27,257 nt of DNA, from the NCBI GenBank assembly GCA_038117265.1, contig JAYOFO010000035.1, positions 1 to 27,257 on the forward strand, written 5' to 3'. This document shows positions 1 through 6,734 of the stretch, piece after piece. Each line of letters opens with the position of its first letter. Position 1 is the stretch's first letter. This DNA is from JAYPUG01 sp038117265. GTDB taxonomy: Bacteria; Pseudomonadota; Alphaproteobacteria; UBA6615. A program made the position numbers and the translations under genes. A model generated the notes under the pieces. It did not search any database, was not told the DNA's origin, and worked only from the letters and a program-made list of their open reading frames with translations.

Positions 1-1407
1 GGCTACGGGCTCGGACGCCGGCGCACGGCCGATGGCGCGCATGGCCGGCCAGAGCATGGTCGCCGCACGGGCCAGTTCCGCGACCGCAGGCGCCTGGCGG
101 ACGACGAGCTGATACCAGTCGCGCGCGCGCGCCTCGTCGCCGGCCACCAGTGCCACCCGCGCCGCCATGCCGGACAGCCAGCCGAAATCCGGGGTCGCCG
201 GAATCTCGGCGAGCAGCGGTGCGGTCGTGCGCGCGATCACGTCGAAGGCCCCCGCACCGTCGGCCGAGGTCCACGCCTCCCACAGCGCCTCCGAGCGTGC
301 GATCGGCACGGTCTGCTGGGCCGCGGCGAGATAGAGGTAGGCGAGCCAGCGGTGACGCGACACCGTCTCGGGCTCGAGCAGCGCCGCTACGATCGCCTCG
401 TCGTCGGCGCCGAGCGCCGCATAGACCGCGTGCACGGCCTCGGGCCCGATATGTCCCGCGACCAGCGCAGCGTGCGCGACCTCAAGCCGCCGCTCGGGAT
501 CGAGCCCGTCATGGGCGACCAGCCCCGCCAGCAAGGCGGGCTCCCGCGTGGCGCGCATCCATTCCGGCGGCGCGACGCCCGCCACCTGGAACAGGGCGAA
601 CAGGAGCGCGTCGGGTGCCTCCGCCGGCGCTGCCGGCTCGCCCGAAACCTTGGCGTCGAAGGCTGCGGCGTATGCCACATCGCGGAAAACCCCGCCCGCC
701 GAGCCGCCCTGCTCGCGCAGCAGATCCAGGCCCAGCGAGGCCTCCGCACCGAGGCCGGCAGCGAGCTGGCAGACGATCCGCGCCCGTTGCCAGAACAGAT
801 CGGTGTGGCCACCGCCGAAATTGTCGACGACCGAACAGCCGCCCACGATGTCGCCGGACAGGAAATGTGCTGCGACGGCGGGCGCCGCGAGACCTTCGGG
901 CACCGCCCGCGAGTCGACGGCCGCGACGAGTTTCAGGGCGTCGGCATGAGCGCCCATGGCCACCAGCCCCGCGACCCGCGCGCGCATCAGGTCGCCGTCC
1001 CCGGCGGGGCCAACCGGCGGGATCGCGGTTGTCAGCAGCAGGTGACGGGCGAGTGCACGGGCCGTGTCGAACGGGTATCGCGCGGGCAGACCGGCGAGCA
1101 GGCGGGCGGCATCCGCCCGACCGGTCGCCTGCCACATGTCCGCTCCCAGGCCGCCCGACGCATCGTCGAGGATGCCGACGGCATCCCCCGCGACCGTCGC
1201 GAGCCCCTCGATCACGATTCCGCCCGGCGCCACCGTATCCACGGGTGCGGGCGCGGCGTCGGTGGACGGGCTGGCCGGCGCGGGCAGCGGTGCCAGGCGG
1301 ACCGGACCGGACTGCTGCGCAACCGCCGGCACCGCGACCAGCAGCGCCGCGGCAACCGTCGCGCCGGCAATTCGGCGCGTCAGCCGATCAGCGCGGGAAC
1401 CGGTCAT
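1..1407 (-). CDS. Secreted helical protein of unknown function, C-terminus beyond window
   Basis: An uninterrupted minus-strand frame runs from ATG at 1407 to the left edge, giving 469 residues without a stop. The N-terminus looks like a Sec signal peptide: a basic start (MTGSRADRLTRRI), a hydrophobic stretch AGATVAAALLVAVPAVA, and likely cleavage after AVA before QQ. A Pro/Ala-rich linker follows (about residues 30-60). The rest is Ala/Leu-rich and looks like helical-repeat (TPR-like) sequence, for example ARDWYQLVVRQAPAVAELA near the edge. Proteins of this type occur near aroK/xerD in Rhodospirillales, sometimes under the uninformative name 'antifreeze glycopeptide polyprotein'; that is from memory. 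Its start overlaps the end of the 43-residue membrane gene by 20 bases, so the two are probably translationally coupled and may act together at the inner membrane or periplasm. Function unknown. Confidence 0.75.
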   Translation of the reverse strand, partial: MTGSRADRLTRRIAGATVAAALLVAVPAVAQQSGPVRLAPLPAPASPSTDAAPAPVDTVAPGGIVIEGLATVAGDAVGILDDASGGLGADMWQATGRADAARLLAGLPARYPFDTARALARHLLLTTAIPPVGPAGDGDLMRARVAGLVAMGAHADALKLVAAVDSRAVPEGLAAPAVAAHFLSGDIVGGCSVVDNFGGGHTDLFWQRARIVCQLAAGLGAEASLGLDLLREQGGSAGGVFRDVAYAAAFDAKVSGEPAAPAEAPDALLFALFQVAGVAPPEWMRATREPALLAGLVAHDGLDPERRLEVAHAALVAGHIGPEAVHAVYAALGADDEAIVAALLEPETVSRHRWLAYLYLAAAQQTVPIARSEALWEAWTSADGAGAFDVIARTTAPLLAEIPATPDFGWLSGMAARVALVAGDEARARDWYQLVVRQAPAVAELARAATMLWPAMRAIGRAPASEPVA

Positions 1408-1519
1408 TGGATATCGTCTTCTCGACCTGCTCCGTCGGCGCGGGGATATCCCACGTCGCAAGGAACACGCCGCCCGCCACGATCGCGGCCAGGAAGATCA
1501 GGACGATGTACTTGGCCAA
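1388..1519 (-). CDS. Small single-pass membrane protein (43 aa), TTG start
   Basis: Short frame starting LAKYIVLIFLAAIVAGG and ending DIPAPTEQVEKTISNDRFPR, then TGA. TTG at 1519-1517 is chosen because a strong Shine-Dalgarno GGAGG lies five bases upstream and no other start exists in that frame nearby. Residues 4-22 form one hydrophobic segment, followed by a short hydrophilic tail with the motif ATWDIPAPT. I recall very similar small proteins (TWDIPAPT followed by a short tail ending NDRxPR) next to the same large secreted protein in other Rhodospirillales; this is memory, not a search. It overlaps the downstream secreted-protein gene by 20 bases, which suggests an operon and a joint membrane/periplasmic role. 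It is easily missed because it is short and lacks ATG. Confidence 0.72.
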   Translation of the reverse strand: MAKYIVLIFLAAIVAGGVFLATWDIPAPTEQVEKTISNDRFPR

Positions 1520-1671
1520 TCCAGCCTCCGATTCGTCTCTTGCATCGTGCAATGGCCCGACTGCGATCTCGACGCTCGCCGGGCACGGCGCGAACGCCTA
1601 TTATGGCCTTCGAACCATGGCGATTCCGGGGCGCTCACGCGTGCGCCCGAACCGCGACAAGATAGCAGTGC
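1520..1671. promoter_or_regulatory. Divergent promoter region between small membrane gene and aroK
   Basis: These 152 bases separate the minus-strand membrane gene from plus-strand aroK, so they should hold promoters in both directions. A perfect 13-base dyad, TTGCATCGTGCAA (1540-1552, 5-base arms around TCG), lies just behind the minus-strand gene and could be an operator. A TATTAT at 1599-1604 (CATAAT read on the minus strand at 1605-1600) resembles a -10 box in either direction, but I found no convincing -35 partner. Confidence 0.35.
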
Positions 1672-2268
1672 ATGAGCGATTCTGAACAAGCCGAACCCAG
1701 TCGCCCCGCCGACGACCGGACCGAACAGCCGCGTGCACCCGAGCAGTCGATCGTGATGGTCGGGCTGATGGGCGCCGGCAAGTCGTCCATCGGGCGGCGG
1801 CTGGCCACGAGGCTCGCCATTCCCTTCGTCGACGCCGACACGGAAATCGAGAAGGCGGCCGGCTGCACCATCGAGGAGATCTTCGCGCGCCACGGCGAGG
1901 CGGCGTTCCGCGACGGCGAACGCCGGGTTATCGCGCGGCTGCTCGACGGTGCGCCCAAGGTGCTTGCGACGGGCGGCGGCGCCTTCATGGACGACACGAC
2001 CCGCGCCGCGATCCGCGAAAACGGCATCTCGGTCTGGCTGCGGGCCGACCTCGACACTCTGGTCGAGCGCACCTCGCGGCGCAGCGACCGGCCCTTGCTC
2101 AAGACCGAAGATCCGCGCAAGACACTCAAGCACTTGATGCAAAAGCGCTATCCGATCTATGAGCAGGCCGACATCGTAGTCGAGAGCTACAACGGACCGC
2201 CCGAGGAAACCGTCGAGCGCGTGATCGCTGCGCTCGACCGGCACGCGGCAAAGATGGCGAGAGACTGA
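1672..2268 (+). CDS. aroK: Shikimate kinase
   Basis: Phosphorylates shikimate at the 3-hydroxyl with ATP, the fifth step of chorismate and aromatic amino-acid synthesis in the cytoplasm. The 198-residue product has the P-loop GLMGAGKS (residues 31-38), the shikimate-binding Asp in FVDADTEIE (52-60), FRDGER (79-84), the Walker-B-like loop ATGGGAF (99-105) and the lid arginines in RTSRRSDRP (133-141). A hydrophilic extension of about 25 residues precedes the core, which is common in alphaproteobacteria; ATG at 1672 is the only good start ahead of the P-loop. Its TGA is followed five bases later by the aroB ATG, so aroK and aroB form an operon, as in many proteobacteria. Confidence 0.97.
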   Translation: MSDSEQAEPSRPADDRTEQPRAPEQSIVMVGLMGAGKSSIGRRLATRLAIPFVDADTEIEKAAGCTIEEIFARHGEAAFRDGERRVIARLLDGAPKVLATGGGAFMDDTTRAAIRENGISVWLRADLDTLVERTSRRSDRPLLKTEDPRKTLKHLMQKRYPIYEQADIVVESYNGPPEETVERVIAALDRHAAKMARD

Positions 2269-2273
2269 ACGAG

Positions 2274-3404
2274 ATGCGCAGCGCTTCCGATTCCAGCACC
2301 ACGGTCCGGGTCGATCTCGGGCCGCGCTCCTACGACATTGCCATCGGGCCGGGCCAGATCGACCGCGCCGGCGCGCTGCTCGCCGAACGCCTGGGCGCGC
2401 GCCGCACGGTGATCGTTTCGGATTCCAACGTTACGCCGCTGTATGCCGACCGGCTCGGACAGAGCCTGACCGCCGCGGGGCACACGACGCGTCTCGTGAC
2501 GGTCGCGGCCGGCGAGGCGACCAAGTCGTATCCGGTGCTCGAGGACCTGATCGAGGACCTGATCGCGGGCGGTATCGAGCGCGGCAGCGTGCTGGTGGCG
2601 CTGGGCGGTGGCGTCGTCGGCGACCTGACCGGCTTCGCCGCAAGCATCACCCTGCGCGGGGTCGAGTTCATGCAGGTGCCGACCACGCTCCTCGCCCAGG
2701 TCGACAGCTCCGTCGGCGGCAAGACGGCGATCAACTCGCGCCACGGCAAGAACCTCGTCGGCAGCTTCTACCAGCCGCGCCTGGTCGTCGCCGACACCGA
2801 CACGCTCGACACCCTGCCCCCGCGCGAATTGCGTGCGGGCTATGCCGAGACGGTCAAGTACGGGCTGCTGGGCGATGCCGCCTTCTTCGACTGGTGCGAG
2901 GCCGAGGGAGCGAGTTTGCTTGCCGGAGACCCCGGGGCGCGGATTCGCGCTATCGGGCGCGCCTGCGAGATGAAGGCCGAGATCGTGAACCAGGACGAGC
3001 GCGAGACCGGACGGCGCGCCCTGCTCAACCTCGGGCACACCTTCGCCCACGCGCTGGAGGCCGAGACCGGATACGGCGATGCGCTGCTCCACGGCGAGGC
3101 GGTCGCGATCGGCATGGTCCTCGCGTTCGAACTGTCCGCGCGCCTCGGCCTTTGCCCGCGCGCCGATGCCGAGCGGGTGCGCGCACACATCGCCGCCGTC
3201 GGCCTGCCCACCGGTTTCCCCGCCCATCCGGGTGCCGGCTGGGACGCGGGCCGGTTGCTGGCGCATATCGGCCACGACAAGAAAGTCCAGCACGGGCGCC
3301 CCACTTTCGTGCTCGCGCGCGCCATCGGCGAGGCGTTCCTGACCAACGAGGTCGAGACATCCGATGTCGTGGAACTGCTCTCGGGTATGGCCGACGCGGC
3401 CTGA
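2274..3404 (+). CDS. aroB: 3-dehydroquinate synthase
   Basis: Converts DAHP to 3-dehydroquinate, the second step of the shikimate pathway, using NAD and a divalent metal. The 376 residues match the usual family length. Visible signatures are the NAD-binding run LGGGVVGDLTGFAAS (about 110-124), the loop VPTTLLAQVDSSVGGKTAIN (135-154), and the metal ligands Glu192 in YAETVKYG, His255 in LGHTFAHALE and His273 in LLHGEAVAIG. It follows aroK by five bases and shares its promoter. A 24-base gap containing a small CCCC-ATATA-GGGG hairpin separates it from the CBS-domain gene. Confidence 0.97.
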   Translation: MRSASDSSTTVRVDLGPRSYDIAIGPGQIDRAGALLAERLGARRTVIVSDSNVTPLYADRLGQSLTAAGHTTRLVTVAAGEATKSYPVLEDLIEDLIAGGIERGSVLVALGGGVVGDLTGFAASITLRGVEFMQVPTTLLAQVDSSVGGKTAINSRHGKNLVGSFYQPRLVVADTDTLDTLPPRELRAGYAETVKYGLLGDAAFFDWCEAEGASLLAGDPGARIRAIGRACEMKAEIVNQDERETGRRALLNLGHTFAHALEAETGYGDALLHGEAVAIGMVLAFELSARLGLCPRADAERVRAHIAAVGLPTGFPAHPGAGWDAGRLLAHIGHDKKVQHGRPTFVLARAIGEAFLTNEVETSDVVELLSGMADAA

Positions 3405-3428
3405 GACCCCATATAGGGGACGAACATC

Positions 3429-4721
3429 ATGAGCGATCCCATCACATTCACCGTCATCGCGATCATCGTCCTGCTGGTGCTGTCGGCATTCTTCTCGGGC
3501 TCCGAGACCGCACTTACAGGCGCGTCACGGCCGCGCATGCACCAGCTCGCCAGCGACGGGAACCCGCGCGCGCGCATCGTCAACCTGCTGCATGCGAGCC
3601 AGGAACGCCTGATCGGAGGCATCCTGATCGGCAACAACATCGTCAACATCCTGGCGTCGGCGCTGGCAACCAGCGTGATGATCACCTGGTTCGGCGATGC
3701 CGGCGTCGCGTATGCGACCGTCGCGATGACCGTCCTCGTCGTGATCTTCTCCGAGGTGCTGCCCAAGACCTATGCCATCCGCCACGCAGATGCGATGGCG
3801 CTTCGCGTGGCGGCTCCCGTCCGGTTGATCGTCCTCGTGCTGACCCCCGCCGCCAAGGCGGTCGAACTGGTGGTGAGCGGCCTGCTTCGTCTGCTGGGGG
3901 AGCCCGCCGGCACGGCGGAGGGCCAGGCCCGCGAGGAGGAGCTGCGCGGCGCCATCCGGCTGCACGCCGACACCAACATTGTGTCGGCGCACGAGGGCAT
4001 GATGCTCGGTGGCGTGATGGACCTCGACGATGTCGAGGTCGGAGAGATCATGACCCACCGCACCGATGTCAAGATGATCGACGGCGCCCTGTCGCCGGGC
4101 GAGATCGTCACCAAGGTGCTCGAATCGCCCTATACGCGCGTGCCGATCTATATCGACGAGCCCGAAAACATCGTCGGGGTGCTGCACGCCAAGGCGCTCC
4201 TGCGCGAGGTCCAGAACCATGACGGCCACATCGACGAGATGGACATTCGCGCAGTGGCGGGCGAACCCTGGTTCGTGCCCGAATCGACCGACTGCCTGAG
4301 CCAGCTTCACGAGTTCCGCGACCGGCGCGAACATTTCGCGCTGGTCATCGACGAGTACGGCGCGTTCCAGGGCGTGGTCACGCTCGAGGACATCATCGAG
4401 GAAATCGTCGGCGAGATCGACGACGAGCACGACGTTCCGGTCCCCGGCCTGCGGCGGCAGGGCGACGGATCGTTCCTGGTGGACGGGCGCGTCACGATCC
4501 GCGACCTGAACCGCGAACTCGACTGGCGGCTCTCGGACGAGGAGGCGACGACCGTCGCCGGCCTGGTGCTCCACGAAGCCCGGTTGATCCCCGAGGAGGG
4601 CCAGAGCTTCGCGATCGGCGACCTCAAGGTCGACGTGCTGCGCCGCTCGGGCAACCAGCTCCGCACGCTGCGGATCACCCCGCGCGCCGGCGCCGGCGAG
4701 GCGTCCCGGGACGGCGCCTAG
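3429..4721 (+). CDS. CNNM/DUF21-CBS-CorC (HlyC/CorC family) membrane protein
   Basis: Predicted inner-membrane protein of the family that includes CorB/CorC-type magnesium and cobalt efflux proteins; the true substrate here is unproven. Order of parts in 430 residues: an N-terminal DUF21/CNNM membrane domain (about 1-180) with motifs FFSGSETALTGASR, GNNIVNILASA and FSEVLPKTYA; two CBS repeats (about 200-330) beginning at GEIMTHRTDVKM and ending near GVVTLEDIIEEIVGEIDDE; and a C-terminal CorC/HlyC domain (about 345-425). The ATG has a good Shine-Dalgarno, GGGGA, eight bases upstream, but those G residues are also the 3-prime arm of a hairpin with CCCC at 3407-3410. This gene commonly follows aroB in alphaproteobacteria. 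It terminates with TAG. Confidence 0.93.
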   Translation: MSDPITFTVIAIIVLLVLSAFFSGSETALTGASRPRMHQLASDGNPRARIVNLLHASQERLIGGILIGNNIVNILASALATSVMITWFGDAGVAYATVAMTVLVVIFSEVLPKTYAIRHADAMALRVAAPVRLIVLVLTPAAKAVELVVSGLLRLLGEPAGTAEGQAREEELRGAIRLHADTNIVSAHEGMMLGGVMDLDDVEVGEIMTHRTDVKMIDGALSPGEIVTKVLESPYTRVPIYIDEPENIVGVLHAKALLREVQNHDGHIDEMDIRAVAGEPWFVPESTDCLSQLHEFRDRREHFALVIDEYGAFQGVVTLEDIIEEIVGEIDDEHDVPVPGLRRQGDGSFLVDGRVTIRDLNRELDWRLSDEEATTVAGLVLHEARLIPEEGQSFAIGDLKVDVLRRSGNQLRTLRITPRAGAGEASRDGA

Positions 4722-4786
4722 GCCGGCTTGACCCCGTCCCGGCGAACCGGTAGTTCGCGCGAACCCACTGCCGCAGGATCCGTCCC

Positions 4787-5350
4787 ATGCCCCTGTCGAA
4801 ACCGGCCGAACGCGAACACATCCACACCCGCACCGTCGAATGCAACGGCTACCGGCGCGCCGACGGCCTGTGGGACATCGAGGGCCGGCTGGTCGACGTG
4901 AAGACCTACACGTTCCAGAACAAGGAGCGCGGCGACGTGCCGCCCGGTGTGCCCGTTCACGAGATGTCGGTGCGCCTGACCGTCGACGACGAGCTGCTGA
5001 TCCGCGCGGTCGAGGTCGTCACCGATTACAGCCCCTTCGCGGTGTGCCGCGAGGTGGCGCCGAACTTCGAGCGCCTGGTCGGGGTGCGAATCGGCGCCGG
5101 ATGGCGGCGCGCGGTGCGCGAACGGGTCGGCGGCGTGGAGGGCTGTACCCATATCGTGGAACTGTTGGGGCCAGTCGCGACGACGGCCTTCCAGACGATC
5201 TATCCGATCAAGAACCGCGAACGCCCGGAAGGCGAGGCCAGCTCAGACGGCCCGCCGCGACTGCTGAACACGTGCCACGCATTCCGCAGCGACGGCCTCA
5301 AGGTCAGGGAACTGTGGCCGGACCATTACGACGGTCCGGCAGGGGATTGA
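4787..5350 (+). CDS. DUF2889 domain-containing protein
   Basis: A 187-residue cytoplasmic protein matching the DUF2889 pattern: an N-terminal HTRTVECNGYRRADGLWDIE, then GRLVDVKTYTF, HEMSVRLTVDDELLIR, VVTDYSPFAVCREV and a C-terminal GCTHIVELLGPVATTAFQT. The conserved Cys and His in CTHIVELL suggest a metal site or catalytic role, but no function is established for the family to my knowledge. AGGA eight bases upstream of ATG supports the start. It follows the CBS gene by 65 bases, in which I see no terminator, so cotranscription is possible. It converges on the ribbon-helix-helix gene with only 18 bases between stops. Confidence 0.88.
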   Translation: MPLSKPAEREHIHTRTVECNGYRRADGLWDIEGRLVDVKTYTFQNKERGDVPPGVPVHEMSVRLTVDDELLIRAVEVVTDYSPFAVCREVAPNFERLVGVRIGAGWRRAVRERVGGVEGCTHIVELLGPVATTAFQTIYPIKNRERPEGEASSDGPPRLLNTCHAFRSDGLKVRELWPDHYDGPAGD

Positions 5351-5368
5351 ACCGGTGCGATCCGCCGT

Positions 5369-5674
5369 TCAGCCGAAGGCGCGCCACGCGGGCTGTGCCG
5401 CCGTCCGGTGGTCGCCCGATTCGCCCGCCGGTTTCACTGCCGCTAGCGCCGGCGCCTCAACCCGCGCCAGCAGATCGGCGAAGTAGCTCGCGATGAACAC
5501 CCGGATTGCCGCGGTCCGGCCGAGCTCTCCGACATTCGCGTCGATGATCGTGCACAGACGGTCGACCGAGACACGCTCGCGCGCCGCGATGTCCGACAGC
5601 GCATCCCAGAATTCGGGCTCGAGGCGCACGCTCGTGCGCAGTCGCCCGACAGTGATGTTGCGGTTGATCAGCAT
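5369..5674 (-). CDS. Ribbon-helix-helix domain protein
   Basis: A small (101 aa) probable DNA-binding protein. The core NITVGRLRTSVRLEPEFWDA followed by LSDIAARERVSVDRLCTIID fits the RHH_4 family: a beta strand (LRTSVRLE) then two helices. The C-terminal tail (PALAAVKPAGES onward) is low complexity. I chose ATG at 5674 because GGGAAGG lies eight bases upstream and family members begin close to the RxSVRLE strand; an in-frame ATG at 5707 would add 11 residues but has a poor ribosome site. A promoter-like pair lies upstream (5725-5753). RHH_4 proteins are common in Rhodospirillales; targets are unknown. Confidence 0.82.
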   Translation of the reverse strand: MLINRNITVGRLRTSVRLEPEFWDALSDIAARERVSVDRLCTIIDANVGELGRTAAIRVFIASYFADLLARVEAPALAAVKPAGESGDHRTAAQPAWRAFG

Positions 5675-5724
5675 ATCCGTCGCCTTCCCGATATTGTGGG
5701 AGTCCACTGGATTTCCAAGGTCGG

Positions 5725-5753
5725 ATCGTAGGCGCGGCAGGCCGCATTTGCAA
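5725..5753 (-). promoter_or_regulatory. Predicted sigma-70 promoter for the ribbon-helix-helix gene
   Basis: On the minus strand, TTGCAA (5753-5748) and TACGAT (5730-5725) are separated by exactly 17 bases, a good match to -35 and -10 boxes. Transcription would begin near 5718, leaving about a 44-base leader before ATG 5674. The adjoining 5754-5785 stretch is clearly AT-rich against the surroundings. Inferred by eye. Confidence 0.45.
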
Positions 5754-5772
5754 CATTTATTACATATTCGTT

Positions 5773-6057
5773 TCAGTTTGTTTCATTTCGCGCCTCCGCG
5801 GGGCTGAGCGCGCGAATCGACAGCGCGTGCAGGCCTGATTCGAACTCGCGCGCGAGAATCTCGTGGACCGCGCGCTGGCGCGCGACGCGCGATTGCCCGG
5901 TAAACGCATCTGCCACGATCAGGAGGTTGAAGTGCGTCTCGCCGCCCGGCTGGGCACCGGCATGTCCGGCATGCCGTGCGGAATCGTCTTCCACCACGAG
6001 CCTGGTGGGCGACAGGGAATCCGCGATGGCGATTCGGATGCGTTCGGCGCGATTCAT
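5773..6057 (-). CDS. BolA family protein
   Basis: A 94-residue BolA-like protein, a family that partners with monothiol glutaredoxins in iron-sulphur cluster and iron-regulation work. It has the N-terminal helix MNRAERIRIAIADSL, the strand LVVEDDSARHAGH, the central GGETHFNLLIVADAF, and the conserved FTGQSRVARQRAVHEIL followed by GLHALSIRALSP. The start at 6057 is supported by GGAGG seven to eight bases upstream; longer in-frame extensions run into the divergent J-domain gene and are unlikely. It is divergent from the J-domain/cobS/cobT block. That BolA / J-domain / cobS / cobT order is, as I recall, conserved in Rhodospirillales. Confidence 0.93.
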   Translation of the reverse strand: MNRAERIRIAIADSLSPTRLVVEDDSARHAGHAGAQPGGETHFNLLIVADAFTGQSRVARQRAVHEILAREFESGLHALSIRALSPAEARNETN

Positions 6058-6084
6058 CGGCAATTCCTCCGGTTTTGTCCCATG

Positions 6085-6113
6085 TTGCCTTGTACCACCT
6101 GTCTCGACATATT
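6085..6113 (+). promoter_or_regulatory. Predicted promoter of the J-domain gene, possibly leaderless
   Basis: TTGCCT (6085-6090) and CATATT (6108-6113) are 17 bases apart. A start about seven bases after the -10 would coincide with the ATG at 6120, and no Shine-Dalgarno is present in the bases before it (ATATTCCGGCC). The transcript could therefore be leaderless. The opposite-strand BolA gene starts only 62 bases away. Confidence 0.35.
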
Positions 6114-6119
6114 CCGGCC

Positions 6120-6686
6120 ATGGCGAAGCGGCGCAAGACGGTCGATCTCGACGCCTTCCTGACGGAAGACTGGCACGCGGATTCCGATGAGCGCGCATGC
6201 GCACACCCGGAATGCGACCTGCCGGGCGACTTCCGCGCACCGCGCTCGCGCGAGCGCGTGCGCGACTATCTGTGGTTCTGCCTCGAACATGTGCGCGACT
6301 ACAACAGCCGGTGGAACTACTACGCCGACATGAGCGAGGACGAGATCGAGGCCGACCGGCGCGGCACGACCTATTGGCACCGGCCGACCTGGCCGCTGAA
6401 CGGTGGCCGCGGCGCGGAAAAACTGCGCGACGGGTTCGGTTTCTTCGACGAGGAGGCGGCCGAAGAAGCGCACCGTCGCACGGTCGCGACGGACTCCGAG
6501 GATACCGATGCGCTTGCTATAATGAATTTATCGCCACCGCTGACGGCTGACGCTATAAAACGGCGCTACAAGGAGCTGGTAAAACAGCACCATCCCGACG
6601 CGAATGGTGGCGACAAGCTCGCCGAAGAACGCCTCAAGGCGATCAATCAGGCCTACGCGACACTGATGCAATCGGTCGGACCGTGA
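6120..6686 (+). CDS. J-domain (DnaJ-like) protein upstream of cobS
   Basis: A 188-residue protein with a C-terminal J domain (about residues 128-185): LSPPLTADAIKRRYKELVKQ, then the diagnostic HPD at 158-160 in QHHPDANGGD, then EERLKAINQAYATLM. J domains stimulate Hsp70 ATPase. The N-terminal half has a possible metal-binding pattern, CAHPECDLPGDF and YLWFCLEHVRDYN, plus WNYYADMSEDEIE. Its constant position before cobS/cobT suggests a link to cobaltochelatase assembly, but that is inference. ATG 6120 begins the recognisable MAKRRKTVDLDAF; the in-frame upstream extension is in the promoter region. The codons for LAIMNLSPPLTADAIK use ATA and TTA, rare here, and contain a perfect extended -10. 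Confidence 0.88.
   Translation: MAKRRKTVDLDAFLTEDWHADSDERACAHPECDLPGDFRAPRSRERVRDYLWFCLEHVRDYNSRWNYYADMSEDEIEADRRGTTYWHRPTWPLNGGRGAEKLRDGFGFFDEEAAEEAHRRTVATDSEDTDALAIMNLSPPLTADAIKRRYKELVKQHHPDANGGDKLAEERLKAINQAYATLMQSVGP
6515..6523 (+). promoter_or_regulatory. Internal extended -10 element ahead of cobS
   Basis: TGCTATAAT lies inside the J-domain coding sequence, in an AT-rich pocket (about 6515-6560) within otherwise GC-rich DNA. It is a perfect TGnTATAAT. No -35 is visible, as expected for an extended -10. It could provide a cobS/cobT transcript starting about 200 bases before cobS. Confidence 0.35.
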
Positions 6687-6734
6687 CGACGGATCCGACC
6701 GCACGAGAGACGATTTGACGAAGTGGACCGATCA

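Noticed and set aside
150..1685. Long plus-strand open frames at the left edge
   Set aside because: Arg/Pro/Ala low-complexity shadows of the secreted protein encoded on the minus strand.
4719..4721. Complete reassignment of TAG to sense
   Set aside because: At the CBS gene readthrough would run about 180 bases through the start of the next gene in a wrong frame, and manC and others likewise end naturally at TAG; tgt even has two TAGs in close succession.
6687..6734. Cobalamin riboswitch before cobS
   Set aside because: The gap is too short and has no B12-box-like conserved sequence.
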